Source: Nocardia amamiensis
GTDB taxonomy: Bacteria > Actinomycetota > Actinomycetes > Mycobacteriales > Mycobacteriaceae
Assembly: GCF_015477605.1 (NCBI RefSeq)
Contig: NZ_JADLQX010000004.1
Coordinates: forward strand, 1 to 64,000
DNA length: 64,000 nucleotides
Reading direction: 5' to 3'
Positions 34,607 to 43,023 of this stretch are shown piece by piece. A program made the position numbers and the translations under genes. The notes under the pieces were generated by a model. That model saw nothing but the letters and a program-made list of their open reading frames with translations, was not told the origin of the DNA and searched no databases. Numbering within the stretch: the first letter of the stretch is position 1; every line of letters starts with the position of its first letter.

Positions 34607-36276
34607 CAACGGGTACCCACTGGCAGGCCATCGATCGGTTTCGTGCGGTGGTCCGCACCGATCCCGTCCGCGTGGCGGTGCGCTACGCGGACGGGGTCGG
34701 CCCCGATGGCCTGCCGGCCTACCGGCACCTCACGTATCGCGATCTCGACCTGTGGTCGGACACGATCGCCGAGCGACTGTCCGCGGCGGGAGTCGGTACC
34801 GGCACACGCACGATCGTGCTGGTACTGCCGAGCGCGGAGCTTTACGCGATCATGTTCGGGCTGCTCAAGATCGGGGCGGTGCCGGTGGTGATCGACCCCG
34901 GCATGGGCGTGCGAAAGATGTTGCGCTGCCTGCGTGCGGTGGAGGCCGAAGCGTTCATCGGCATCCCGCAGGCCCACGCCTTGCGCGTGCTGTTCCCGCG
35001 CAGCTTCCGCACCGTCCACACCGCGGTCACGGTCGGCAGACGCTGGTTCTGGCGGGGCGAATCGCTGCGGGCATGGGGCCGGACCCCTGTGGGCCCGGTT
35101 CCGCAGGGCCGTCCCGTCACCGAGGACGACCTGCTGCTGATCGCGTTCACCACCGGCAGCACCGGACCGGCCAAAGCCGTGCGGATGACCTATGGCAACC
35201 TGGCGGCGACGGTCGACCAGGTGCACATGGCGCGCGGTGAGGTCACGCCGGAGGCTTCGCTGATCACCCTGCCGCTGGTCGGCGTGCTCGACCTGCTGCT
35301 CGGCTCGCGCTGCGTGCTGCCGCCGCTGATTCCGAGCAAGGTCGGCGCGACCGATCCCGCGCATGTGGTGGACGCGATCCAGAAGTTCGGCGTCCGAACC
35401 ATGTTCGCCTCCCCCGCCGTGCTGATCCCGCTGCTCGAACAGTTGCGTGCCCACCCGGCCACGCTGACGTCGCTGGAGAGCATCTATTCCGGCGGTGCTC
35501 CGGTGCCGGACTGGTGCATCGCGGGGCTGCGTGAGGTGCTCCACGAGGACGTGCAGATCGTCGCCGGATACGGATCCACCGAAGCGCTGCCGATGTCCAC
35601 CATCGAATCCCGCGAACTGCTGGACGGACTGGTGGAGCGGGCGCACCGCGGCGAGGGAACTTGTATCGGCAGACCGTCCTACCAGGTGCAAGCGCGCATC
35701 GTGGCGATCACCGACGAACCTCTTCCGACCATGGCACGGGCCGACGAACTGGCCGGCGAGCTGGAAACGACCCGCGGCATCGGCGAACTGGTAGTCGCCG
35801 GGCCGAACGTCAGCACCAGGTACCACTGGCCGGAGCAGGCCAACGCGCAGGGCAAGATCGTCGACGGCGATCGGATCTGGCACCGCACCGGCGATCTGGC
35901 GTGGATCGACGAACAGGAACGGATCTGGTTCTGCGGACGCAAGAGCCAGCGGGTGGTCACCGCGCACGGGCCGATGTTCACCGTCCAGATCGAGCAGGTG
36001 TTCAACACCGTCGCGGGCGTGGCCCGCACGGCGCTGGTCGGGATCGGCCCGCGTGGGGCGCAGCGGCCGGTGCTCTGCGTCGAATTGCAGCCGGGCGCCG
36101 ACCCGGAAGTCGTCGAGCCCGCGCTGCGGGCCCATGGCGCACAGTTCGACCTCACCAGGATGATCTCCGATTTCCTGGTCCATCCGTCCTTTCCGGTCGA
36201 TATCCGGCACAACGCCAAGATCGGACGCGAACGCCTCGCGGTGTGGGCGGCCAAACGGCTCGGAACGGACACATAA
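34603..36276 (+). CDS. nltC: NltC, OleC-like beta-lactone synthetase (ANL family)
   Basis: 557 residues of the adenylate-forming superfamily. The ATP loop is FTTGSTGPAKAV (about 182-193); later marks are YSGGAPVPDW, VAGYGSTEALPMS, GDLAWIDEQERIWFCGRKSQRV and VHPSFPVDIRHNAKIGRERL. The last two blocks are typical of OleC rather than ordinary acyl-CoA ligases. OleC/NltC enzymes activate the beta-hydroxy acid with ATP and close it to a beta-lactone with no CoA. The GTG start overlaps the nltB stop. A small membrane protein gene follows after 3 bases. No oleB hydrolase gene is present, so the lactone should be the end product rather than an olefin. Confidence 0.87.
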   Translation: MTTGTHWQAIDRFRAVVRTDPVRVAVRYADGVGPDGLPAYRHLTYRDLDLWSDTIAERLSAAGVGTGTRTIVLVLPSAELYAIMFGLLKIGAVPVVIDPGMGVRKMLRCLRAVEAEAFIGIPQAHALRVLFPRSFRTVHTAVTVGRRWFWRGESLRAWGRTPVGPVPQGRPVTEDDLLLIAFTTGSTGPAKAVRMTYGNLAATVDQVHMARGEVTPEASLITLPLVGVLDLLLGSRCVLPPLIPSKVGATDPAHVVDAIQKFGVRTMFASPAVLIPLLEQLRAHPATLTSLESIYSGGAPVPDWCIAGLREVLHEDVQIVAGYGSTEALPMSTIESRELLDGLVERAHRGEGTCIGRPSYQVQARIVAITDEPLPTMARADELAGELETTRGIGELVVAGPNVSTRYHWPEQANAQGKIVDGDRIWHRTGDLAWIDEQERIWFCGRKSQRVVTAHGPMFTVQIEQVFNTVAGVARTALVGIGPRGAQRPVLCVELQPGADPEVVEPALRAHGAQFDLTRMISDFLVHPSFPVDIRHNAKIGRERLAVWAAKRLGTDT

Positions 36277-36279
36277 CAC

Positions 36280-36561
36280 ATGAAAACGACTGCATTTCGG
36301 GCAATTCCCGTCCTCGGGTGGCTGTATCTGGCCGGCGGTGCGCTGGCCGCGGCAACCGACCGTGTCCCGGACAGCAAGCTCCTGCGCACGGTGTGGTGGA
36401 TCGACGCTTTCCTCAGCATCGTGGTGCACGCGGCCCAGATTCCGGCGGCCCTGCGCGCTGCCGAAGGCTCGGGCCGCAGCCGGCTCGAGACCGCGGCATT
36501 GACGCAGATCTTCGGCTTGACCTGGTGGCGGACCCAGCCCGGCAAGGAGATAGAGCAATGA
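36280..36561 (+). CDS. Small membrane protein inside the nlt operon
   Basis: 93 residues, probably two or three helices: IPVLGWLYLAGGALAAATD, then WWIDAFLSIVVHAAQIPAAL, and a C-terminal stretch ALTQIFGLTWWRTQPG. The pattern of Trp, His, Gln and FGxTWW recalls DUF4499/TMEM254-like small membrane proteins, whose function is unknown. It starts 3 bases after nltC and overlaps nltD by 4 bases, so it is made in step with them. It may anchor the soluble enzymes at the membrane or help move the lipid; this is inference from position only. Confidence 0.75.
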   Translation: MKTTAFRAIPVLGWLYLAGGALAAATDRVPDSKLLRTVWWIDAFLSIVVHAAQIPAALRAAEGSGRSRLETAALTQIFGLTWWRTQPGKEIEQ

Positions 36562-37604
36562 GCAAAGTTCTGGTAACCGGCGCGTCCGGATTTCTGGGCG
36601 GGGCGCTGGTGCGCAGGCTCGTGCGCGACGGCGAGCACGACGTGTCGATCCTGGTGCGCCGCACCAGCAACCTGACCGACCTGCGCGACGACATCGACAA
36701 GATCGAGCTGATCTACGGCGATCTCACCGACCCCGCCTCGCTGGAAGAGGCGACCCGCGGCGTCGACATCGTGTTCCACAGCGCGGCGCGGGTGGACGAG
36801 CGCGGCACCAGGGAGCAGTTCTGGAACGAGAACGTCCGGGCCACCGAGCGGCTGCTCGAAGCCGCCCGCAGAGGCGGGACCGGACGGTTCGTGTTCATCT
36901 CGAGCCCGAGCGCGATGATGGACTACCACGGCGGCGACCAGATCGACGTCGATGAATCGGTGCCGTACCCACGGCGCTACCTGAATCTGTACGCGGAGAC
37001 CAAAGCCGCGGCCGAGCGAGCCGTCCTGGCCGCCGACACCCCGGGCTTCCGCACCTGCGCCCTGCGCCCACGCGCGATCTGGGGCGCGGGCGACCGGTCC
37101 GGTCCGATCGTGCGGATGCTCGGCCGCGCCGGTATGGGGACACTGCCGGACCTGTCCTTCGGCCGTACCGTCTACGCCTCGATGTGCCACGTCGAGAACA
37201 TCGTCGACGCCTGCGTGAAGGCGGCGGAGTCGGATGCGGTGGGCGGCAAGGCGTATTTCATCGCCGACGCCGAGAAGACCGATGTCTGGGGCTTCCTCCG
37301 CGAGATCAGCACCCGGCTCGGGTACCGGCCACCGACCCGGAAGCCCAACCCGGCGGTGATCAACGCGGCGGTGCGCGTCGTCGAGACGATCTGGCGCATC
37401 CCGGCCGTCGCGACCCGCTGGTCGCCTCCGCTGTCGCGCTACACCGTCGCGCTGCTGTCCCGCAGCGCTACCTACGACACCTCCGCCGCCGCAAGAGATT
37501 TCGGCTACCAGCCGATCGTGGACCGCGACAGCGGACTGGCCGACCTCCTCGCATGGCTGGAAACCCAGGGCGGCGCGGTCGAACTCACTCGGAATCTGGG
37601 CTGA
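36558..37604 (+). CDS. nltD: NltD, OleD-like NADPH-dependent beta-keto acid reductase
   Basis: 348 residues, extended SDR of the 3-beta-HSD/OleD type. VLVTGASGFLGGALVRRL is the cofactor site, DIVFHSAARVDERG and RFVFISSPSAMMDY carry the Ser region, and Y-x-x-x-K is in LYAETKAAAE. RTCALRPRAIWGAGD is a family mark. OleD enzymes reduce the beta-keto acid from OleA to the beta-hydroxy acid used by OleC; here that would feed NltC. The ATG overlaps the preceding stop (ATGA). Confidence 0.87.
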   Translation: MSKVLVTGASGFLGGALVRRLVRDGEHDVSILVRRTSNLTDLRDDIDKIELIYGDLTDPASLEEATRGVDIVFHSAARVDERGTREQFWNENVRATERLLEAARRGGTGRFVFISSPSAMMDYHGGDQIDVDESVPYPRRYLNLYAETKAAAERAVLAADTPGFRTCALRPRAIWGAGDRSGPIVRMLGRAGMGTLPDLSFGRTVYASMCHVENIVDACVKAAESDAVGGKAYFIADAEKTDVWGFLREISTRLGYRPPTRKPNPAVINAAVRVVETIWRIPAVATRWSPPLSRYTVALLSRSATYDTSAAARDFGYQPIVDRDSGLADLLAWLETQGGAVELTRNLG

Positions 37605-37630
37605 ACACCCACCGGTACCCGGAGGCCAGC

Positions 37631-38830
37631 ATGAGCAACGCCACCGTCTTCCGCAGGAAGATCACCCCTACCGAACGACTGTATTTCTGCACGCGCGCGG
37701 TGACTCCACCGTTCGTCATGCACATCGCCGTCCACGGCGACGGCAGCCTGGACCCGGCGGCGTTGCAGCGGGCCGTCGACGTGGCTTCGGCGGCCAACCC
37801 TGGTGCACGCCTGGTCCGCGACGGCGCCGACTGGGTGGACGGTGGCCTGGCCGCCGCCGTGCGCCACGTGCCCGGCTGGTCGCTGCACTACGCCGCGCTG
37901 GAGAACGACGCGGTGCTGAACACACCGATCGGTCCGACGCCGGACCGGACCACCGAAGTGCTGCTGCTCACCGGCGAACAGACCACCATCGTGTTCCGCG
38001 CCTTCCACGGCGTGATGGACGGAATGGGCATGCGCCTGTGGGTGGACGACGTATTCCGCGCGCTGCGTGGATACCCGCCGCTGGGCGCACCCGATCCGAT
38101 CGCCGATGCCGAACTTGTGAACCGGATCGGCGCGCCCGGCAAACCGACCCTGGTGCTGCCCACCTTCAAGGCGCCGACCGGGCGCGGCCGGCAGAATCCG
38201 GCCGCCGTGCGCTGGCTGCTGCGCCACCGCACGATCAACGCGACCGGCAAGGGCATCGTCGCGCGGATAGCGGCGATCCTGGCCGCGGAGTCGGACGCCA
38301 AGTCCCGCTTCATGATTCCGGTCGATCTGCGCAGGCACGACCCCGCCCTGCGCTCAACCGCCAATTTGGCGCTGCCACTGTTCCTGGATGTCACCCCGGG
38401 TGAGAGCTGGGAGACGATCAGCGGCCGGATGCGCAGCGGGCTGCGGGAACGGCGGGAGCTGAACCAGCTCGACAACGGCCGCCTGTCGAAATTCCCACCC
38501 GGCGTGATCCGCGGGGTGCTGCGCACGAGCAACTGGCTCGGGGCGCGACTGAATCGGAACATGGTGTCAGCCACCGTGTCCCACATGGGCAGGTTCGATC
38601 TGGACGAGATGGCAGTACCCGGCTGGACGCCGACCAGCGTGCGGTTGCTGCCTCAGCACAGCGGCGCCATGCCGCTGCTGTTCACCATGGTCGAAGTGGA
38701 CGGCAAGCTGGAGCTGACCGTCTCCTGCCGCAATGGCGCCGGCATCGAGTCCCGGCTGGAGGCGCTGCTGGACAAGGTCGCCGCGCGGCTCGAGGCCGAG
38801 CTGGCAACGCCCGAGGTGGTTGTGCGATGA
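37631..38830 (+). CDS. Condensation-fold acyltransferase in the nlt operon
   Basis: 399 residues. The central HxxxDG motif (H126-GVM-D130-G) with RAFHGVMDGMGMRLW places it in the CAT/condensation-domain superfamily, which includes PapA-type acyltransferases. A conserved C-terminal half has FMIPVDLRRHDPALRSTANL, resembling the DFGWG-side region of these enzymes, and a later SHMGRFDLDEM block. It probably acylates a hydroxyl of the lactone lipid or a carrier. GGAGG precedes the ATG by 5 bases. Its stop overlaps the MMPL gene start. The exact acyl donor and acceptor cannot be read. Confidence 0.8.
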   Translation: MSNATVFRRKITPTERLYFCTRAVTPPFVMHIAVHGDGSLDPAALQRAVDVASAANPGARLVRDGADWVDGGLAAAVRHVPGWSLHYAALENDAVLNTPIGPTPDRTTEVLLLTGEQTTIVFRAFHGVMDGMGMRLWVDDVFRALRGYPPLGAPDPIADAELVNRIGAPGKPTLVLPTFKAPTGRGRQNPAAVRWLLRHRTINATGKGIVARIAAILAAESDAKSRFMIPVDLRRHDPALRSTANLALPLFLDVTPGESWETISGRMRSGLRERRELNQLDNGRLSKFPPGVIRGVLRTSNWLGARLNRNMVSATVSHMGRFDLDEMAVPGWTPTSVRLLPQHSGAMPLLFTMVEVDGKLELTVSCRNGAGIESRLEALLDKVAARLEAELATPEVVVR

Positions 38831-40941
38831 GCGCCGCGATCCGCGTTGTCCTCGCCCGGCCCCGCATCGTGCTCGCGATCGTGGCCGGGGTGATGCTGCT
38901 GGCCGGTTACGTCGGACTCGGCGCATCCGACAAGGTCACTGCGGCCGGATTCGTCGATCCCGGCAGCGAGTCGGCGCAAGTGGACGAGTTGGTGAGCGAG
39001 CACTTCGGCCCGCAGAATCCCGACGTGGTCGTGCGCTACACGGCACCGGAGGGGCAGACAGTCGACGATATCGGCCCCCGCGTCCAAGAGTCGCTGGCCC
39101 GGATCGACCCCGCCATGCTGCAACGGCCCATCGAGACCTACTGGAACGCCGGATTCGCTCGTAAGCAGTTCCTGCGGACGGCGGACAATCGGCACGCTCT
39201 CGCGGTGGTGTATCTCGCCGGCGACGCCAACCAGCGCGTCAGCGTGTATCCGGACCTCGAACCCAAGCTCCGGGTTCCGGGCATCACGACCGATCTGTCC
39301 GGCTACAGCGCGATCTCCACCGAGATCAACGAGCAGTCCCAGCACGATCTCGTGCGCGCCGAATCACTCTCGCTGCCATTGACGCTGATGATCCTGGTGG
39401 CGGTGTTCGGCGGGTTCATCGCCGCGTCCTTCCCGGTGGTGGTCGGCGGCCTGACGGTGCTCGGCGCGATGGGCGCGATCCGTGTGCTCGCCGAGGTCAC
39501 CGAGGTGAGCACGTTCGCGGTGAACGTGGCCTCGCTGCTCGGTCTGGGCATGGCCATCGACTACGGGCTGTTCCTGGTCACCCGATTCCGCGAGGAGGTC
39601 GCCGCCGGGCACGACCTGAAATCCGCGATTACCCGCACCTACGCCACGGCCGGCCGCACGGTCGCGTTCTCGGCGTTGCTACTGATCTGCGCGTTCGCGG
39701 GCACGTTCGTCTTTCCGCAGGCGGTGCTGCGCTCGCTCGGCATCGGAGCGATCACGGCGGTGGCGCTGGCCGCCGCGCTCTCGCTCACCGTGCTGCCCGC
39801 CCTGCTGGTGCTGTTCGGCGCGCGCATCGGCAGCGCACGGGCCACCGATCGCACCGAGCGGTTCTGGGGACGCCTGGTCGACCGCGTGCTGCGGCGGCCG
39901 GGTCTGGTGACCGTGGTCGTCGGAGCGATTCTGCTCCTGCTCGCGGCTCCGCTGTCCGGATTGCGGCTCGGCGACATCGATCATCGCGCGCTGCCTGAGG
40001 GCAACGAGATGCGCACGACCGTCGAGGAACTCACCGCGCAGTTTCCCGCGGCGGGCAGCGGGGTGACGGCCGTGCTGCACGGAGACGACGGGCCACCGCA
40101 GTCGGCCGCCGTCGACGCGACCGCGTCAGCGCTCGGCAAAGTCGAGGGTGTGCGGCAGGTGGTGCAAGTTGGTCGCGCGGAGGACTTCGTCGTGTTCCAC
40201 GCGTTCCTGAACAGCACCGACCGCACCGAAGAAGCGGGTGCGACGGTGCGTGGCATGCGTGCGCTCTCGCCGCCGGACGGCACGGCCCTGTGGATCGGCG
40301 GCGATACCGCGGCCACCGTGGACAGCGTGGGCTCGATCGTCGACCGGATGCCATGGATGATCCTCGTCATGGTGGCCGCGACGATGGTGCTGCTGTTCGC
40401 GGCGTTCCGCTCGATCGTGTTGCCACTCAAGGCCGTTGCCATGGCGTTCCTGAGTTTGGCCGCCACGTTCGGCGTGCTCGCCTGGATCTTCTGCGGCGGA
40501 CACCTGGCCGGTGTGCTCGGCGTCAGCACCGGGACGATCACCGCGGGCATGCTGGTGCTGATCCTCGCCGTGGTGTTCGGGCTTTCCACCGACTACGAGG
40601 TGTTCCTGTTGTCGCGCATGGTCGAGGCACATGACGCGGGCGCCGACACCGCCGCGTCGGTACGAATCGGCACGGTGAAGACCGCGCGCGTCATCACCGC
40701 GGCGGCAACGCTGCTGGTGATCGTCACCGGGGCATTCACCCTGTCCCCGCTGGGCCCCATGCGGTTCCTGGGACTCGGGATGATCATCGCCCTGGTAGTG
40801 GACGCCACCCTCGTCCGCATGCTCCTGGTCCCCGCACTGGTGCAGCTGATGGGCCCGGCCAACTGGTGGTCGCCGCGCCGCCGGCGCCTCGTCCCGGCCA
40901 CCGTCGACCGCATCGAGGAGAAAACCCCGACCACTGCCTGA
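38827..40941 (+). CDS. MMPL-family lipid exporter
   Basis: 704 residues with the RND/MMPL layout. Helix 1 (PRIVLAIVAGVMLLAGYVGLG) is followed by an outer domain, five helices including LLGLGMAIDYGLFLVTRFREE, a second outer domain, and a repeat of the helices with GMLVLILAVVFGLSTDYEVFLLSRM. The GxxxDY/TDYEVFL pairs are the proton-relay Asp-Tyr dyads. MMPL proteins move long-chain lipids across the inner membrane in mycolata. ATGA overlap with the acyltransferase shows coupling. It is the last operon gene and should export the nlt product. Confidence 0.9.
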   Translation: MSAAIRVVLARPRIVLAIVAGVMLLAGYVGLGASDKVTAAGFVDPGSESAQVDELVSEHFGPQNPDVVVRYTAPEGQTVDDIGPRVQESLARIDPAMLQRPIETYWNAGFARKQFLRTADNRHALAVVYLAGDANQRVSVYPDLEPKLRVPGITTDLSGYSAISTEINEQSQHDLVRAESLSLPLTLMILVAVFGGFIAASFPVVVGGLTVLGAMGAIRVLAEVTEVSTFAVNVASLLGLGMAIDYGLFLVTRFREEVAAGHDLKSAITRTYATAGRTVAFSALLLICAFAGTFVFPQAVLRSLGIGAITAVALAAALSLTVLPALLVLFGARIGSARATDRTERFWGRLVDRVLRRPGLVTVVVGAILLLLAAPLSGLRLGDIDHRALPEGNEMRTTVEELTAQFPAAGSGVTAVLHGDDGPPQSAAVDATASALGKVEGVRQVVQVGRAEDFVVFHAFLNSTDRTEEAGATVRGMRALSPPDGTALWIGGDTAATVDSVGSIVDRMPWMILVMVAATMVLLFAAFRSIVLPLKAVAMAFLSLAATFGVLAWIFCGGHLAGVLGVSTGTITAGMLVLILAVVFGLSTDYEVFLLSRMVEAHDAGADTAASVRIGTVKTARVITAAATLLVIVTGAFTLSPLGPMRFLGLGMIIALVVDATLVRMLLVPALVQLMGPANWWSPRRRRLVPATVDRIEEKTPTTA

Positions 40942-41008
40942 CGCACTGGGAGGACGTTCGCCCGATAACCGCGAACTCCATGTTGGCTAGGACCGGCCCG
41001 AACGCGTG

Positions 41009-41039
41009 AACGCCGCCCCGGACAAATCGGGGCGGCGTT
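41009..41039 (+). terminator. Terminator of the nlt operon
   Basis: AACGCCGCCCCG (41009-41020) and CGGGGCGGCGTT (41028-41039) form a perfect 12-base stem with a 7-base loop, followed by a pyrimidine-rich CTCTGCTC. It lies 67 bases after the MMPL stop and 80 bases before the recD stop, so it may serve both strands. Confidence 0.7.
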
Positions 41040-41118
41040 CTCTGCTCAGCGGACCGGCCCAACTCGCAGGCCGGTCACGCCGAGCTCGTCCGTCCGATGG
41101 CCCGAACGTCGGATTCCC

Positions 41119-43023
41119 TCATCGGGCCGCGGTTTCTCCATCCCGGCGGGATAGTCCGCTGGCGCGCAGAACCCGGCGCGCGATGCCCGCGCGGATGGAC
41201 TCGTCGGTCCCGATGATCCGCACGTGACGGCGAGCCCTGGTGATTGCGGTGTAGAGCAGTTCCCTGGTCAGCAGGGTCGATTCCGGTTCGGGCAGCACGA
41301 TGGAGACGGTGTCGTACTGGCTGCCCTGGCTGCGGTGGATGGTCATGGCGAACACCGTGACGACCGCGGGGAATTGGGTGGGATGCACCAGGTACGGTTC
41401 GCTGCCGCGTTGCAACGCCGCCCGCAGTGAACCGTCGGGCATCCGCACGACCACGCCGGTGTCGCCGTTGTAGATGCGGGCCTCGTGATCGTTCGCGGTC
41501 ACCAGCAGCGGCTGGCCGGGGTACCACGGGGCCTGGTAGGCGTCGGGGCCCGCTCCCCCGGCGGCGGCCCATTCGGCGGCCATCCGATCCCAGCGTTCGA
41601 CGCCGAAGGGGCCTTGACGGTGCGCGCACAGCAACCGATGGGATTCGAGCGCGCTGAGCGCGCCCGCCGGGTCCCCCTCGAGCGCCGCGCCGGTGACCGC
41701 GCCAGCGGCCCGGACGACGTCGGCGCGCACCGCGGTCAGGTCATCGGGCGCGGCCAGCGACAGTTCGCCGCCGTCCGTGCGCAGCAGTTCGAGGGCGGCG
41801 TCCGCGTCACCGGCCCGCACCGCGATGGCCAGGTCGGCGATCCGGCCGCCGAACCTGCGGCCACGGGTCAATCGCACGATGCCGCCGCGCAAACGGGTCC
41901 GCTCCAGCGCGGTCAGCGCTTCGGAATGATCCGCGGCCGCCGCCTTTTCGGGGTCGAGAATCTGGTCGAGGACCGGGTTCGGGGTGGCGGCGACCGGTCC
42001 GGCGACGAGATCGGCGAGCACGGCGCCCGCGTCGACGGAGGCGAGCTGGTCCGGGTCGCCGACCAGGACCAGGCGGGTGTCCGGGCGCAGCGCGGCCAGC
42101 AGCCTGCTCATCATGGTCAGCGAGACCATCGACGTCTCGTCGACGACGACCACGTCGTACGGCAGGCGGTTGAACTCGTGATGCCGGAACCTGGTGCCGC
42201 GCCCGCGTTGCCAGCCGAGCAGCCGATGCAGGGTCGCGGCGGTGAGTTCCGGGAGCCCGAGCGAATCGGCTTGCTCTCGAACGGCTTCCTGCAGCCGCGC
42301 GGCCGCTTTGCCGGTCGGCGCGGCCAGGGCGATACGCAGCGCGGGCAGCTTCGGCTCGGCCTTGCGGTGTGCGTCCAGCAGCGCGATGATCCGCGCGATC
42401 GTGTGGGTCTTCCCGGTGCCGGGCCCGCCCGCCACCACGGTGGTCCAGTGCGTCGCGGCGAGCGCCGCAGCCAGCCGCTGGCGGTCCGGCGCCGCGCCGG
42501 CCGGTGCGTCGAACAACCGGTCCAGCTCGCGCCGCACGATCCGCGGATCGACTGCCGGGTGGTGCGCGGACCGCTCGGTGAGCACCCGCCGGATCGTCTG
42601 CTCCTGCTGGTAGTACCGAGCCAGGTAGAGCAGCGGGCCGGAATCGCCCGGCCCTTGGGATTCGACCAGCCGCAGTGGCCGCAACGGTCCCGCCGGGCCG
42701 CCGCACACCAGCGGGCTGATCCGAAGCGCGGCCACCACCGCCGCGATGTCCGGCCAGGGCAGCGTCGCCGGATCGATACCGGCGTCCCAGGTTTCGTCGG
42801 CATCGACGCCGATCTCCCGCATCCGGTGCAGTTCCAGGCACACCGAGCCGGAACGCACCGCGCGCACGGCCAGCGCCGCGGCGAACAGCACCTCCTCCGA
42901 CGATTCCCGGCCCAGCCTGCCCAGCCGCAGCGCCACGTGCACGTCGGCGGCCGACAGCACACCCGCCTCGTTGAACGTGCGAAGCAGGCCGGTTCCCCGC
43001 TGCGCCACCTGAATCGAGGTCAT
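41119..43023 (-). CDS. recD: RecD, exodeoxyribonuclease V alpha subunit
   Basis: 634 residues, SF1B 5'-3' helicase. Walker A is AGGPGTGKTHT (about 198-208), Walker B VVVVDETSMVS, followed by LVLVGDPDQLASVDAG and, near the C-terminus, VFAMTIHRSQGSQYDTV and TRELLYTAITRARRHV. The N-terminal region is shorter and more variable, as in other RecD proteins. Start ATG overlaps the recB stop (ATGA). It forms the fast motor of RecBCD, which processes double-strand ends. Third in the recC-recB-recD order. Confidence 0.93.
   Translation of the reverse strand: MTSIQVAQRGTGLLRTFNEAGVLSAADVHVALRLGRLGRESSEEVLFAAALAVRAVRSGSVCLELHRMREIGVDADETWDAGIDPATLPWPDIAAVVAALRISPLVCGGPAGPLRPLRLVESQGPGDSGPLLYLARYYQQEQTIRRVLTERSAHHPAVDPRIVRRELDRLFDAPAGAAPDRQRLAAALAATHWTTVVAGGPGTGKTHTIARIIALLDAHRKAEPKLPALRIALAAPTGKAAARLQEAVREQADSLGLPELTAATLHRLLGWQRGRGTRFRHHEFNRLPYDVVVVDETSMVSLTMMSRLLAALRPDTRLVLVGDPDQLASVDAGAVLADLVAGPVAATPNPVLDQILDPEKAAAADHSEALTALERTRLRGGIVRLTRGRRFGGRIADLAIAVRAGDADAALELLRTDGGELSLAAPDDLTAVRADVVRAAGAVTGAALEGDPAGALSALESHRLLCAHRQGPFGVERWDRMAAEWAAAGGAGPDAYQAPWYPGQPLLVTANDHEARIYNGDTGVVVRMPDGSLRAALQRGSEPYLVHPTQFPAVVTVFAMTIHRSQGSQYDTVSIVLPEPESTLLTRELLYTAITRARRHVRIIGTDESIRAGIARRVLRASGLSRRDGETAAR

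Noticed and set aside
34441..36558. A 705-residue minus-strand open frame antisense to nltB and nltC
   Set aside because: It is Arg/His/Gln-rich with no domain, and the plus-strand genes over it have full conserved motifs. Long antisense frames are expected in high-GC DNA.
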